Shown in pieces: positions 1-8,444 of a stretch of 64,000 nt of DNA. A model generated the notes under the pieces. It worked only from the letters and a program-made list of their open reading frames with translations. It was not told the DNA's origin and did not search any database. The translations under genes were made by a program, and so were the position numbers. Numbering within the stretch: the first letter of the stretch is position 1; every line of letters begins with the position of its first letter. Source of the DNA: an uncultured Ruminococcus sp. (GTDB lineage Bacteria; Bacillota; Clostridia; Oscillospirales; Acutalibacteraceae); assembly GCA_902786345.1 (NCBI GenBank), contig CADACB010000002.1, forward strand, positions 79,470 through 143,469. The letters run 5' to 3'.

Positions 1-199
1 CATGTACTGCCCCACCAAAATTAAATTTTTTGGGACTCTGAACTAAATAGTTGCAAGTCAGAGTAAGAGTAAGCGTAAGCAAAATCAAACACTAACACAA
101 GTGCGACAGTTTACCGCCGTGAAATATTTCTTATACTGTACAAAGAACGAATTTTGTATTATAATATACGTATACTTAAGGAAATAAGGACTGATACAA
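1..199. other. Non-coding left edge with a possible IS3-like end
   Basis: No open frame is supported here. Bases 3-12 (TGTACTGCCC) resemble the terminal TGTACTG of some IS3-family elements, but no matching inverted end or transposase is visible in the window. The mnmG promoter lies at its right end. mnmE, the usual upstream neighbour of mnmG, is not present. Confidence 0.3.
137..165 (+). promoter_or_regulatory. Promoter for mnmG
   Basis: A perfect TATAAT at 160-165 is preceded 17 bases upstream by TGTACA at 137-142 (4/6 match to TTGACA). It lies 35 bases before the mnmG start. This is a sigma-A type match made by eye. Confidence 0.5.
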
Positions 200-2098
200 A
201 TGAAATTTATGGCAGGAGAATTTGAGGTAGCTGTAATTGGTGCTGGTCACGCAGGGATAGAAGCAGGTCTTGCTGCTGCAAGACTTGGATGTAAAACCGC
301 AGTATTTACTATTAATATGGACGCCGTTGGTAACTGTCCGTGTAACCCTTCAATCGGTGGAACAGCAAAAGGACATCTTGTACGTGAGATAGATGCACTC
401 GGCGGTGAAATGGGCAAAGCTGCAGACGAATGTTTCTTGCAAATGAGAATGCTTAATCGTGGTAAAGGACCTGCAGTACATTCGTTAAGAGCACAAATTG
501 ACAGACGCGCATACAGTACAAGAATGAAACATACCCTTGAACTTCAAAAAAATTTAGAGCTTCATCAGGCAGAAATAACTGAGCTTGAAAGATCAGAGGA
601 TGAAAACTGGCTGCTTACAACAAGACTTGAGGCACAATATAAAGCAAAGGCTGTTATACTTGCAACTGGCACCTACCTCGGCGGAAAAATATATGTAGGT
701 GACATTTCTTATGAAAGCGGTCCTGATGGGATGTTTCCTTCAAAATTTCTTCCTGATTCACTTGAAAAACTGGGAATGTCTATACGAAGATTTAAAACAG
801 GCACGCCTGCAAGAGTTTTAAAGTCAAGTATAAATTTTGAAGGTCTTGAAGAACAATGTGGTGATGAACCTGTTATCCCTTTTTCATATGACACTGATAC
901 ACCAACGGGAAATAAAGTCAAATGCTATGTAAGCTGGACAAACGAAAATACCAAGCAGATAATACTTGATAATATCCACCGCTCACCTATGTACAGCGGA
1001 AAAATTGAGGGTATAGGTCCACGATACTGTCCGAGTATAGAAGATAAGATAGTACGATTTTCAGACAAAAAAAGACATCAGCTCTTCATAGAGCCATGCG
1101 GAATAGATACAGAAGAAATGTATCTTCAGGGTATGTCATCTTCCCTTCCTGAGGATGTTCAGATTAAATTCTATCATTCAATCAAAGGACTTGAAAATTG
1201 TGTTGTTATGCGTCCTGCATATGCTATAGAATATTTCTGTGCAGATCCTTTACAGATGAAAAGCACACTTGAATTTGCTGATTTTTCTGGACTTTACGGT
1301 GCAGGTCAGTTCAACGGAAGTTCCGGTTATGAAGAAGCAGCAGCTCAGGGACTTGTTGCAGGTGTTAATGCTGCATTGAAAATTCAAGGTAAAGAACCTA
1401 TGATACTGGATCGGGCAAGCTCATATATAGGAACACTGATAGATGATCTTGTAACCAAAGGCTGCAATGACCCATACAGGATGATGACATCTCGCAGTGA
1501 ATACAGACTTATTTTACGTCAGGATAATGCCGATACGCGTCTTACTCCTATTGGCAGAAGTATCGGACTTATAGACGATACCAGATGGAACAAATTCAAT
1601 CAAAAGCAAAAGCTTATCCAGGACGAGTTGGAACGTATAAGAAAAACAGTCATAGCCCCATCGGATAATCTTAATGAGATATTAAGAAATAACAATACCT
1701 CAGAGGTTAATACAGGAATCAGACTTATTGACCTTCTGAAACGTCCTGAACTTGATTACAATAAACTCTCTCCTATCGACACAGAACGCCCCCAGCTTGA
1801 AACAAACATATTTGAACAGGTGGAAGTTGAGATAAAATATGAAGGATATATAAAACGTCAGCTTGCAATTGTTGAACAGGTAAGAAAGCTTGAAAAAAAA
1901 CTTTTACCAAAGAATATTAACTATTCAACCATAGACGGTTTAAGACTCGAAGCCCGGGAAAAGCTCAATAAGATACGTCCGGAAAATATAGGGCAGGCAA
2001 GCAGAATATCCGGTGTAAGTCCTGCCGATATATCTGTACTTATAATCTATCTTGCATCATTGAAAAATAAAACGGAGGTAATTGCCGATGATAACTGA
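200..2098 (+). CDS. mnmG: tRNA U34 carboxymethylaminomethyl-modifying enzyme MnmG
   Basis: FAD-dependent partner of MnmE that installs the cmnm5 group at the wobble uridine of certain tRNAs. The N-terminal dinucleotide fold is visible as GAGHAG at residues 14-19. Both family signatures are present: the GPAVHSLRAQIDR block near residue 90, and the GYEEAAAQGL block near residue 380. The length of 632 residues is normal. The start at 200 is preceded by AAGGA at 186-190; a second ATG at 209 is possible. The stop overlaps the start of rsmG. mnmE is not next door, which is unusual. Confidence is high from the motifs and the neighbour. Confidence 0.96.
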   Translation: MKFMAGEFEVAVIGAGHAGIEAGLAAARLGCKTAVFTINMDAVGNCPCNPSIGGTAKGHLVREIDALGGEMGKAADECFLQMRMLNRGKGPAVHSLRAQIDRRAYSTRMKHTLELQKNLELHQAEITELERSEDENWLLTTRLEAQYKAKAVILATGTYLGGKIYVGDISYESGPDGMFPSKFLPDSLEKLGMSIRRFKTGTPARVLKSSINFEGLEEQCGDEPVIPFSYDTDTPTGNKVKCYVSWTNENTKQIILDNIHRSPMYSGKIEGIGPRYCPSIEDKIVRFSDKKRHQLFIEPCGIDTEEMYLQGMSSSLPEDVQIKFYHSIKGLENCVVMRPAYAIEYFCADPLQMKSTLEFADFSGLYGAGQFNGSSGYEEAAAQGLVAGVNAALKIQGKEPMILDRASSYIGTLIDDLVTKGCNDPYRMMTSRSEYRLILRQDNADTRLTPIGRSIGLIDDTRWNKFNQKQKLIQDELERIRKTVIAPSDNLNEILRNNNTSEVNTGIRLIDLLKRPELDYNKLSPIDTERPQLETNIFEQVEVEIKYEGYIKRQLAIVEQVRKLEKKLLPKNINYSTIDGLRLEAREKLNKIRPENIGQASRISGVSPADISVLIIYLASLKNKTEVIADDN

Positions 2099-2795
2099 AA
2101 TACTGATAAAATGGTGCAATGAGAATAATATTGATATAAACAGCGAACAGCTTTCGTCATTTAAAAAATATGCTGACCTTCTGATTTTATGGAATGAAAA
2201 AATGAACCTCACTGCAATTACAGAAAAAAAAGAAATTGCAATAAAGCATTTTATAGACAGCATATCTGTTCTCAAAAGCTGCAGCCCACCCAAAAATGCA
2301 AAGCTTATTGATATTGGTACAGGAGCAGGATTTCCCGGAATACCGCTGAAAATTATGCGTCCGGATATAAAGCTCTGCCTTCTTGACAGTCTTAACAAAA
2401 GACTTATATTTCTCGATGAGGTATGTAAGGAACTTGAAATAAAAGCAGAACTTATACACGCAAGAGCCGAAGAGTGCGGACAAAAATCTCAATACCGCGA
2501 ACAGTTTGATACAGTAATTTCAAGAGCCGTTGCAAATCTACCGTCACTTTGCGAATACTGCATACCCTACTTAAAAATGGGCGGCAGTTTTATTTCAATG
2601 AAAGGTCCTGACGGAGAAAATGAACTGGCTCTGGCTGAAAATGCAATAAAAATTTTAGGAGGAAAAACAAAAAAAATCGACAAACTTATACTTCCAGATA
2701 ACAGTATAAGAACAGTAATAGAAATAAAAAAGCTCTCCCCTACTCCCTCAAAATATCCACGCAGAGGAATAAAAATTTCTAAATCACCTTTATAA
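2088..2795 (+). CDS. rsmG: 16S rRNA (guanine-527-N7) methyltransferase RsmG
   Basis: SAM-dependent methyltransferase that modifies G527 of 16S rRNA. The SAM-binding loop reads DIGTGAGFPGIPL and sits in the usual place about one third into the protein. I chose ATG 2088 because GGAGG at 2074-2078 is then 9 bases away; a TTG at 2082 would be only 3 bases from it. The start overlaps the mnmG stop in the string ATGATAACTGA, so translational coupling is likely. At about 235 residues the length is normal. Confidence 0.95.
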   Translation: MITEILIKWCNENNIDINSEQLSSFKKYADLLILWNEKMNLTAITEKKEIAIKHFIDSISVLKSCSPPKNAKLIDIGTGAGFPGIPLKIMRPDIKLCLLDSLNKRLIFLDEVCKELEIKAELIHARAEECGQKSQYREQFDTVISRAVANLPSLCEYCIPYLKMGGSFISMKGPDGENELALAENAIKILGGKTKKIDKLILPDNSIRTVIEIKKLSPTPSKYPRRGIKISKSPL

Positions 2796-2897
2796 ACCAA
2801 TTATTTATTTATATATGATAATTATATAAAAATCAGTTCTCCCTATTTTCCACATTGTCTTCAAAAATGGTTGAAAAAATTTTCTTTCTCCAATAAA

Positions 2898-2925
2898 TTG
2901 ACAAAAGATTCACTTTTATTATGTT
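2898..2925 (+). promoter_or_regulatory. Promoter for the parB-like gene
   Basis: TTGACA at 2898-2903, then a 16-base spacer and TATGTT at 2920-2925 (4/6). The gap 2796-2959 also holds one TTTTCCACA (2846-2854), one mismatch from a consensus DnaA box. Confidence 0.4.
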
Positions 2926-2959
2926 AAAATAAAATTACAAAAAGAAAGGAGAGACTGAT

Positions 2960-3787
2960 ATGATATTAAGCTTAAGAAAAGACAGAAGAGTTATAGACAT
3001 TCCTATTGTACAAATCAGACCATGCAAAACACAGACCCGAAAAAAGTACAGCCACGAACAACTTATGGAACTTGCGTGGAGTATAAAAAATAACGGTATA
3101 ATACAGCCGCTGACAGTCAGGAAAGTAAGCTCCGTTGAGTATGAGCTTGTTGCAGGCGAACGAAGACTCAGAGCAGCTGCATTATGCGGTAAAACAAGAG
3201 TTCCATGTATTGTAATTACGTGTACAGACAGTCAGGCAGTAATATATTCTCTTGCAGAAAATTTACAGAGAACAGAGCTTAATATTTTTGAAGAAGCTCA
3301 GGGCATAACAGATATAATAAACTCCTGCAATATTTCTCGTCAAGAGGCTGCAAGACAACTTGGAAAACAGCAGGCAGTAATAGACTGTAAGCTTCGTATC
3401 TTAAAACTCAACAACGAAGAACGTGAAATTATTATTAAAGCTCATCTTAACGAAAAACACGCAAGAGCATTACTTAAGATACAGGATCCTGTTGAAAGAA
3501 GATTCGCACTCAGCGAGATAGTCGAAAAAAATATGAATGTATCACAAACAGAAAGCTATATCAATGAATGTCTTTGCAGAACCAAACAGGAAAAAAGACG
3601 CCATCAAAGGCGAAAGGCAGTTATAAAAGATATTCGTATTTTTGAAAATACAATAAATAATGCAGTTGAAACAATGAATTCATCAGGTATCAATGCAGAA
3701 GCTCACAAGTCCGAAAATGAAGATTACATTGAATATGTTGTTCGTATTCCAAAATCAAGATTATTCAATATAAATTTAACAGCATAA
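2960..3787 (+). CDS. ParB/Noc-family DNA-binding CTPase-like protein
   Basis: ParB/Noc proteins spread on DNA from a nucleation site and act in chromosome segregation or nucleoid occlusion. Residues 66-73 (GERRLRAA) match the ParB arginine motif and residues 100-108 (ENLQRTELN) match the next conserved box, together the CTP-binding N-terminal domain. A helix-turn-helix follows at about 126-147 and a charged C-terminal dimer region ends the protein. The length of 275 fits either Noc or ParB. No parA/soj is adjacent, and the position after rsmG is where B. subtilis carries noc, so a Noc role is somewhat favoured, but the sequence alone does not decide. RBS AAAGGAGAG lies upstream. Confidence 0.85.
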   Translation: MILSLRKDRRVIDIPIVQIRPCKTQTRKKYSHEQLMELAWSIKNNGIIQPLTVRKVSSVEYELVAGERRLRAAALCGKTRVPCIVITCTDSQAVIYSLAENLQRTELNIFEEAQGITDIINSCNISRQEAARQLGKQQAVIDCKLRILKLNNEEREIIIKAHLNEKHARALLKIQDPVERRFALSEIVEKNMNVSQTESYINECLCRTKQEKRRHQRRKAVIKDIRIFENTINNAVETMNSSGINAEAHKSENEDYIEYVVRIPKSRLFNINLTA

Positions 3788-3788
3788 A

Positions 3789-3817
3789 AAAGCGACCGAT
3801 CATTTATCGGTCGCTTT
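3789..3817. terminator. Bidirectional terminator between parB-like gene and jag
   Basis: A perfect 12-bp stem (3789-3800 with 3806-3817, AAAGCGACCGAT) with a 5-base loop and A/T tracts on both sides. It sits between two convergent genes and suits termination on both strands. Confidence 0.9.
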
Positions 3818-3852
3818 AAAATTTATGATTCAAACAACAAAACAACAAAGTG

Positions 3853-4749
3853 TTATTCAATGCCGTCATCTGATTTTTTTATTTCGATTTTTCCATACAA
3901 AGACATATCAGGACGCTCGTTTATGCTCTCTCTTACAATTGCAGAAGAGCTGTCATCTTCAAAGGAACTGAACATACTATCCTGAGGATGACTTTCATCT
4001 TCAGCATACTGTCTGCGCTGATAACCGCTTGAGCGAGGTCTTTTATTATATGAACCGTCCTTATTGAAATTACTTGTTCGTCCTCCTCTGCGATATTCTC
4101 CTTTATTATAGGAAGGCTTATAGTCAGGATCAGGACCAATTACAACGTGACGCTGCATATTCTCTCCCTCACTCCACGAGGAAGCACCTTTGATTTTCTG
4201 AACTGCCGTGTGAATAATTCTTCTTTCATATGGATTCATAGGTTCAAGTGAAGTTTTAACGCCTGTTTTAACTGCTTTGAAAGCAAGCTTTCTACCCAAT
4301 ATCTCAAGGGTTTTCTCTCTTTTTTCACGATAATTTCCTATATTGATTGAAATTCTGTAATAACCCTGATCTATGTGATTGGCAACAAGACCTGTAAGAT
4401 ATTGAAGAGAATCAAGAGTTTCACCTCTGTATCCGATAATAAAGCCTACATCTTCACCTTCAATATTTATAACAGCACCACCGTCAATCTCTTCTGATGT
4501 CATCTGAATGTCCTTTATTCCCATCTTTTGAAGTATATCCATAAGATAATTCTTTGCACTGTCAAGAGGAGTAACCTCAACATATGCTCTGACCCTTGCA
4601 GGACTTCCTCCAAAAAGACCAAATTTCTTTTTTTCCGGCTGCTGAAGGATCTCAAAGCTTGTCTTTTCAGGATCTGTGCCAAGTTCAGCACAAGCTTTTA
4701 TTTGTGCTTCTTCTATAGTATCGGCACTTGCAATAATTTCACGAATCAT
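3853..4749 (-). CDS. jag: KH-R3H RNA-binding protein Jag/KhpB
   Basis: RNA-binding protein linked to cell elongation and division control in Gram-positives, often as partner of KhpA. Seen in order: the Jag N-terminal domain (residues 1-50, ending in KKFGLFGG), a KH domain with the GYRGETLDSLQ loop near 128, and an R3H domain with NPYERRIIH near 170. Beyond the R3H domain is a tail of about 95 residues rich in Arg, Gly, Tyr and acidic residues, so the protein (298) is much longer than the roughly 208 residues of B. subtilis Jag. Last gene of the rpmH-rnpA-yidD-yidC-jag operon. The RBS is weak (AGGGGG). Confidence 0.93.
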   Translation of the reverse strand: MIREIIASADTIEEAQIKACAELGTDPEKTSFEILQQPEKKKFGLFGGSPARVRAYVEVTPLDSAKNYLMDILQKMGIKDIQMTSEEIDGGAVINIEGEDVGFIIGYRGETLDSLQYLTGLVANHIDQGYYRISINIGNYREKREKTLEILGRKLAFKAVKTGVKTSLEPMNPYERRIIHTAVQKIKGASSWSEGENMQRHVVIGPDPDYKPSYNKGEYRRGGRTSNFNKDGSYNKRPRSSGYQRRQYAEDESHPQDSMFSSFEDDSSSAIVRESINERPDMSLYGKIEIKKSDDGIE

Positions 4750-4772
4750 TTTTTTTCCCCCTGTTTTCCCTA

Positions 4773-5813
4773 CTATCTTCGGGATTTCTTAGATTTTGAA
4801 TTTTTCTTTTTATAATTTTTATTTTCTGCTTTTTCCTCTGATTTAGCCTTAGCAAGCTGTGAAGGAGGAATATAATCAGGAGCCTCAATATAAGCTACCT
4901 CTGCCTCCTGTTGTCTTCTCAGAACCACTCTGTGCGCTTCGTCGCGTGCTTCAATAATATTTGCATTATATAAAATATTCAATAAAAGCGACTGAACAAA
5001 GCCAAGAACAGTTGAAGATATCCAATAGAAACCAACCGCACCCGGAACACTATAAGCAATCCAAGCGGAGAAAAGCGGCATTATAAATACAAAAAGGAAC
5101 ATACAACCCTTCATTTCATTACCGTTCATTTTCTGAATTATCAGCATACTTGCAACTGAGGTAACAAAACAAAGCAGAGGAATAAGCCACATAAACGACA
5201 TAAATGAACTGTTATTCGGTGAAGCAAGAAGATCCCAGCCGAGGAAATTAAATCCGTTTGCAAATTCATTTATCCTTTCAGTTTCACTGCCATTAAAAAG
5301 CGGATTTCCGCTGCCATCCACAAGATAATTCTGAAGAGCGCCAAAATATTTAACAACATATATCTGACCGTAATTTCCGCCTACAGATGCAGTGCCCATT
5401 CCGGGAATAGCAGAAAGTGCATTAAGTGCTGTTGAAACCTTATCAGAAGCAATATGAAGAGTATTTGTCAGCGGATTAATAACAGAATAATACACACCAA
5501 GCATAACCAGCATAGGTGCTATCATAGGAAGACATCCGGCAGTTGCACTTACATTTTCCTTAGCCATAAGCTTCTGAACTTCCTGCTGTGCCTTTACCCT
5601 GTCATTCTTATATCTTTCCATTATCTCGCGCTGCTTCTTCTGAAACCTCGCATTTGCTGCCATAGATCGCTGCTGCTTTATAGAAAAAGGAAGCAATATC
5701 AACTTTACTGCAAGAGTAAATAAAATAATTGCTATTCCGAAATTTCTAACAACATAGAAAGCTCCCCAGAGAATATATCCAAAAAGACTTCCCACAAGAT
5801 TAAAAATATCCAT
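4773..5813 (-). CDS. yidC: Membrane protein insertase YidC/SpoIIIJ
   Basis: Inserts membrane proteins alone or with SecYEG. The conserved LILLPFSIKQQRSM segment follows the first membrane helix; Lys37 sits where the groove arginine of SpoIIIJ is expected. A cytoplasmic loop rich in Lys, Arg and Gln comes next, then four further hydrophobic segments, and a very basic tail (KKKNSKSKKSRR) that in the family can contact ribosomes. There is no lipobox, so it is unlike the lipoprotein form of B. subtilis. The length of 346 residues is somewhat long because of a periplasmic-side insert around 130-200. Confidence 0.94.
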   Translation of the reverse strand: MDIFNLVGSLFGYILWGAFYVVRNFGIAIILFTLAVKLILLPFSIKQQRSMAANARFQKKQREIMERYKNDRVKAQQEVQKLMAKENVSATAGCLPMIAPMLVMLGVYYSVINPLTNTLHIASDKVSTALNALSAIPGMGTASVGGNYGQIYVVKYFGALQNYLVDGSGNPLFNGSETERINEFANGFNFLGWDLLASPNNSSFMSFMWLIPLLCFVTSVASMLIIQKMNGNEMKGCMFLFVFIMPLFSAWIAYSVPGAVGFYWISSTVLGFVQSLLLNILYNANIIEARDEAHRVVLRRQQEAEVAYIEAPDYIPPSQLAKAKSEEKAENKNYKKKNSKSKKSRR

Positions 5814-5939
5814 CTGCTGAAAATCATTCCCTTCCTTTATCCGGAATACATTTTATAAAATATCCGATTACCATTATATATAACTTGTATTTTTAAATAC
5901 AAAAATCGTACTTCTTTTTAATAATACACGAGTGCAATA

Positions 5940-6215
5940 TCACTCATCATTCCTGTTCCTTTTATATTCTATTTTTTTCGGAGATTTTCCTTTTCTGATC
6001 TTTTTCTCAGGAACGGGATCATATCCTCCACTTGAAAATGGATTACATCTTAATATCCTCCATACAGTCATAAATGTTCCTTTAAATGCGCCAAAACGGC
6101 TTATTGCCTGAATACCATATACTGAGCATACAGGATAATATTTACAAGAAGGAGGAGTTCTTGAAGAAATATACTTTTGATAAAAGCGAATAAGCCAAAT
6201 AAGCGGATGCTTCAT
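5940..6215 (-). CDS. yidD: Membrane protein insertion efficiency factor YidD
   Basis: Small inner-face protein that helps YidC-dependent insertion. The family pattern is clear: a short N-terminal amphipathic helix ([11 protein letters not shown]), [18 protein letters not shown] with its conserved cysteines, and [17 protein letters not shown]. Its start overlaps the rnpA stop by four bases (ATGA). The length of 91 residues includes a basic tail. Its position between rnpA and yidC is standard. Confidence 0.95.
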   Translation of the reverse strand: MKHPLIWLIRFYQKYISSRTPPSCKYYPVCSVYGIQAISRFGAFKGTFMTVWRILRCNPFSSGGYDPVPEKKIRKGKSPKKIEYKRNRNDE

Positions 6216-6556
6216 TTTAAAACACCCGCATCTTTCAGCTCTTTTTTCATAGATTTCAGAACATCATAGCTCTTAACAAAGGGAGTTTTTCCTCTTGCAA
6301 CAAAAACCAGGTCATATCCGGGTTTTATTCTGTCAGAGAGATCTCTGTAAGCCTCCCTTATAATTCTGCGAGATCTGTTACGCAGAACGGCCTTGCCGAT
6401 TTTTTTGCCGGTTGTGATACCAATTCTTACACATTCACAGCGATTTTTCATTACATAGGTAACTAAAATCGCTGAAGGGTAAGATTTTCCTTTTGCATAA
6501 AGTCGGCGAAAATCCCTATTTTCCTTTAAAGTAACAATCTCACCCAAAACAATCAT
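6212..6556 (-). CDS. rnpA: Ribonuclease P protein component
   Basis: Protein subunit of RNase P, which matures tRNA 5' ends. The RNR signature is present as [16 protein letters not shown], after a typical N-terminal [14 protein letters not shown]. The start is uncertain. The ATG at 6556 has GGA only three bases away. A TTG three codons in would have GGAAG at 8-base spacing and give about 111 residues. Both are within the family range. Confidence 0.94.
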   Translation of the reverse strand: MIVLGEIVTLKENRDFRRLYAKGKSYPSAILVTYVMKNRCECVRIGITTGKKIGKAVLRNRSRRIIREAYRDLSDRIKPGYDLVFVARGKTPFVKSYDVLKSMKKELKDAGVLK

Positions 6557-6611
6557 CTTCCAAAATAATCAAGTTAAAAAGACCGTCTGCAATCCGGTAA
6601 AACCGTAATGA

Positions 6612-6746
6612 TCAATAAGAAAGTCTTTTTCTGCCCTTAGCTCTTCTGCGAGCAAGAACCTTTCTGCCGTTTGATGTTGACATTCTCTTTCTGAAGCCGT
6701 GCTCCTTTTTTCTGTGGAGCTTCTTAGGCTGATATGTTCTCAGCAT
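6612..6746 (-). CDS. rpmH: 50S ribosomal protein L34
   Basis: A 44-residue, highly basic protein with the classic start [14 protein letters not shown] and an end rich in Arg and Lys. ATG 6746 is preceded by AAGGAGG. A longer frame reaching 6845 would start inside the promoter and is rejected. First gene of the yidC operon. Confidence 0.98.
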   Translation of the reverse strand: MLRTYQPKKLHRKKEHGFRKRMSTSNGRKVLARRRAKGRKRLSY

Positions 6747-6815
6747 AGAAAATCCTCCTTTCGTCAGGCATCTGAGTGCCCGAAAAGTATCCAAGATATA
6801 ACCTTGCACTGTAGA

Positions 6816-6845
6816 ATTATAAACCAAAACCCATACTTCTGTCAA
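6816..6845 (-). promoter_or_regulatory. Promoter of the rpmH operon
   Basis: On the minus strand, TTGACA (6845-6840) and TATAAT (6821-6816) with an 18-base spacer, about 70 bases before rpmH. Both hexamers are perfect. Confidence 0.8.
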
Positions 6846-6912
6846 TAAAAAAATTAATAAAATCCAAATTATTCAATAAAATAATTAATAAAGAATGAAT
6901 TTAAACAGATTT

Positions 6913-8163
6913 CTATTTTATTTCAGTTCCACCCCATTCAACAACAGTAAATCCTGTTCTTTCAGGTGAAGTCAATTTCTGCTCATTAACGCTGACAGGT
7001 GAATCCAGTCCTTTGAATGTCATAAAAATTCTTATAACTGAATCCGGCTCAGGACTTATTTTAAATGGCATATTTTCATTTATTTCGTTCATATCAGAAA
7101 ATTTTATGTAATTGTATTTATTAGACTGCAATTTTGGGAGCCAATAAACTATAAATTCTTCTGCCTCTCTTTCTGTTAGTCCTAAGACAGATAATTTATC
7201 CTCAAGAAACTCAGCTGAATCCTCGCCCTTTACTACAAATCCATCTTTCTCTGTATTAAATTCTACAGAACTTTTGCATTCATAATAAAGAGAATATAGT
7301 TGCCTGCCGTTTTTGATATATCTAAGACTACCATCAGGCCTGGCAATAACATTCCATCCATCCTTATATTGAGGATAGGAACAAGTCAGATTTTCAGGTT
7401 TCAACAGTTTAACAGATATTTCTGTTTCCTGTGTAGGATACAAATATATTATCGGCTTATCAGCAATAATATTATGAGGATCGTATGTACTGCCATATTT
7501 TTTGAGATTATCAATTTCTGAATCATCATAGCATTCTCTGTATTCTATTTCAGTGCCAACAGGCTTATTGGTAGGAATAGCAATAAAATATCCGCTTCCG
7601 CTAGCCATTACTCCGTTTATACTTTCATCTCCGTATATTATTATATTATCCTCATCTTCTATAATATCCATCAGATCCATTTTACACCAACTATGTCCAT
7701 TTGCAAAACAGAGTATAATATAATTGCTGTCCTTATCATTATAATAGATGTCTTTCTTTTCATCAGAAATGAAATTTACAGAGCCTAAAATTTCCAGATA
7801 TTTTGAATATGAAACTACTTTAATAATGCTATCCATTTTTTTAAAAGTATAGAAGTTTTCCTGATGATAATTTCCATTCCATATATCCGAGCTTATTCTT
7901 TGGTAATAAGTATTACCTTCAATATGTATTTCCTTATAGCTATTCTTATTTACCGATACCTTATTTATTTCATTTTCATAACTATTTTTTTTACTGACAA
8001 CAGAGACTAATTGACTGTTCTGCTTATTGTCCTGAGAATTTTTTTGACTATTGTTAAACAATACAAAAAAAACAATTAATAAAGCAACAATAATTAAAAT
8101 TACAATCACAGAAATTAAGATAATTATAAATTTTTTTGATACCATTCTTTTATTTTCTTCCAC
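6913..8163 (-). CDS. Membrane-anchored extracytoplasmic protein of unknown function
   Basis: I do not recognise a named family. One membrane helix (residues 12-36) with a short basic N-terminus predicts an outside-facing domain. The C-terminal half begins with KPIIYLYPTQETEIS (236-250), followed by a YPQYKDGW...PDG pattern that I associate with a widespread uncharacterised Firmicute/Bacteroidetes family. GTG 8163 is chosen because GGAGGAG is 7 bases upstream; an ATG at 8145 lacks a site. It lies between rpmH and dnaA, which are normally adjacent, so it may be an insertion. A very high A/T third-position content is evident. Confidence 0.7.
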   Translation of the reverse strand: MEENKRMVSKKFIIILISVIVILIIVALLIVFFVLFNNSQKNSQDNKQNSQLVSVVSKKNSYENEINKVSVNKNSYKEIHIEGNTYYQRISSDIWNGNYHQENFYTFKKMDSIIKVVSYSKYLEILGSVNFISDEKKDIYYNDKDSNYIILCFANGHSWCKMDLMDIIEDEDNIIIYGDESINGVMASGSGYFIAIPTNKPVGTEIEYRECYDDSEIDNLKKYGSTYDPHNIIADKPIIYLYPTQETEISVKLLKPENLTCSYPQYKDGWNVIARPDGSLRYIKNGRQLYSLYYECKSSVEFNTEKDGFVVKGEDSAEFLEDKLSVLGLTEREAEEFIVYWLPKLQSNKYNYIKFSDMNEINENMPFKISPEPDSVIRIFMTFKGLDSPVSVNEQKLTSPERTGFTVVEWGGTEIK

Positions 8164-8444
8164 TTAACATCTCCTCCACATTTAAATTTATATATATTAT
8201 TATGAATATTATATAATAATGCTCATTACATAATTTTATTTTTCAGAAAATAACAATAAAAATTTCCGATAATGATTTTTTCACAGATCTCATTTTTTCA
8301 ACATTAAATATAAAGTAATGTTAAAAACTATTTGAAATATGAAAAGCTTTGTGTTATACTTAAATATGTATAAGTGTTTAATGAGGTAATTTACCGAAAT
8401 ATAAAAATACGAAGAAAAATAAAATCAGGGGGAAGTAAATATTT
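8164..8444. other. dnaA upstream region
   Basis: AT-rich spacer between divergent genes. It contains the dnaA promoter and one exact TTTTCAACA (8295-8303), the same motif that is repeated downstream of dnaA. No canonical TTATCCACA is present. Confidence 0.6.
8332..8360 (+). promoter_or_regulatory. Promoter for dnaA
   Basis: TTGAAA at 8332-8337, a 17-base spacer and TATACT at 8355-8360, with an extended TG one base before the -10. The transcript would start about 75 bases before dnaA. Confidence 0.7.

Noticed and set aside
6747-6845. N-terminal extension of rpmH to 6845
   Set aside because: The extra 33 codons overlap the -10/-35 promoter, while ATG 6746 has a perfect AAGGAGG and gives the normal 44-residue L34.
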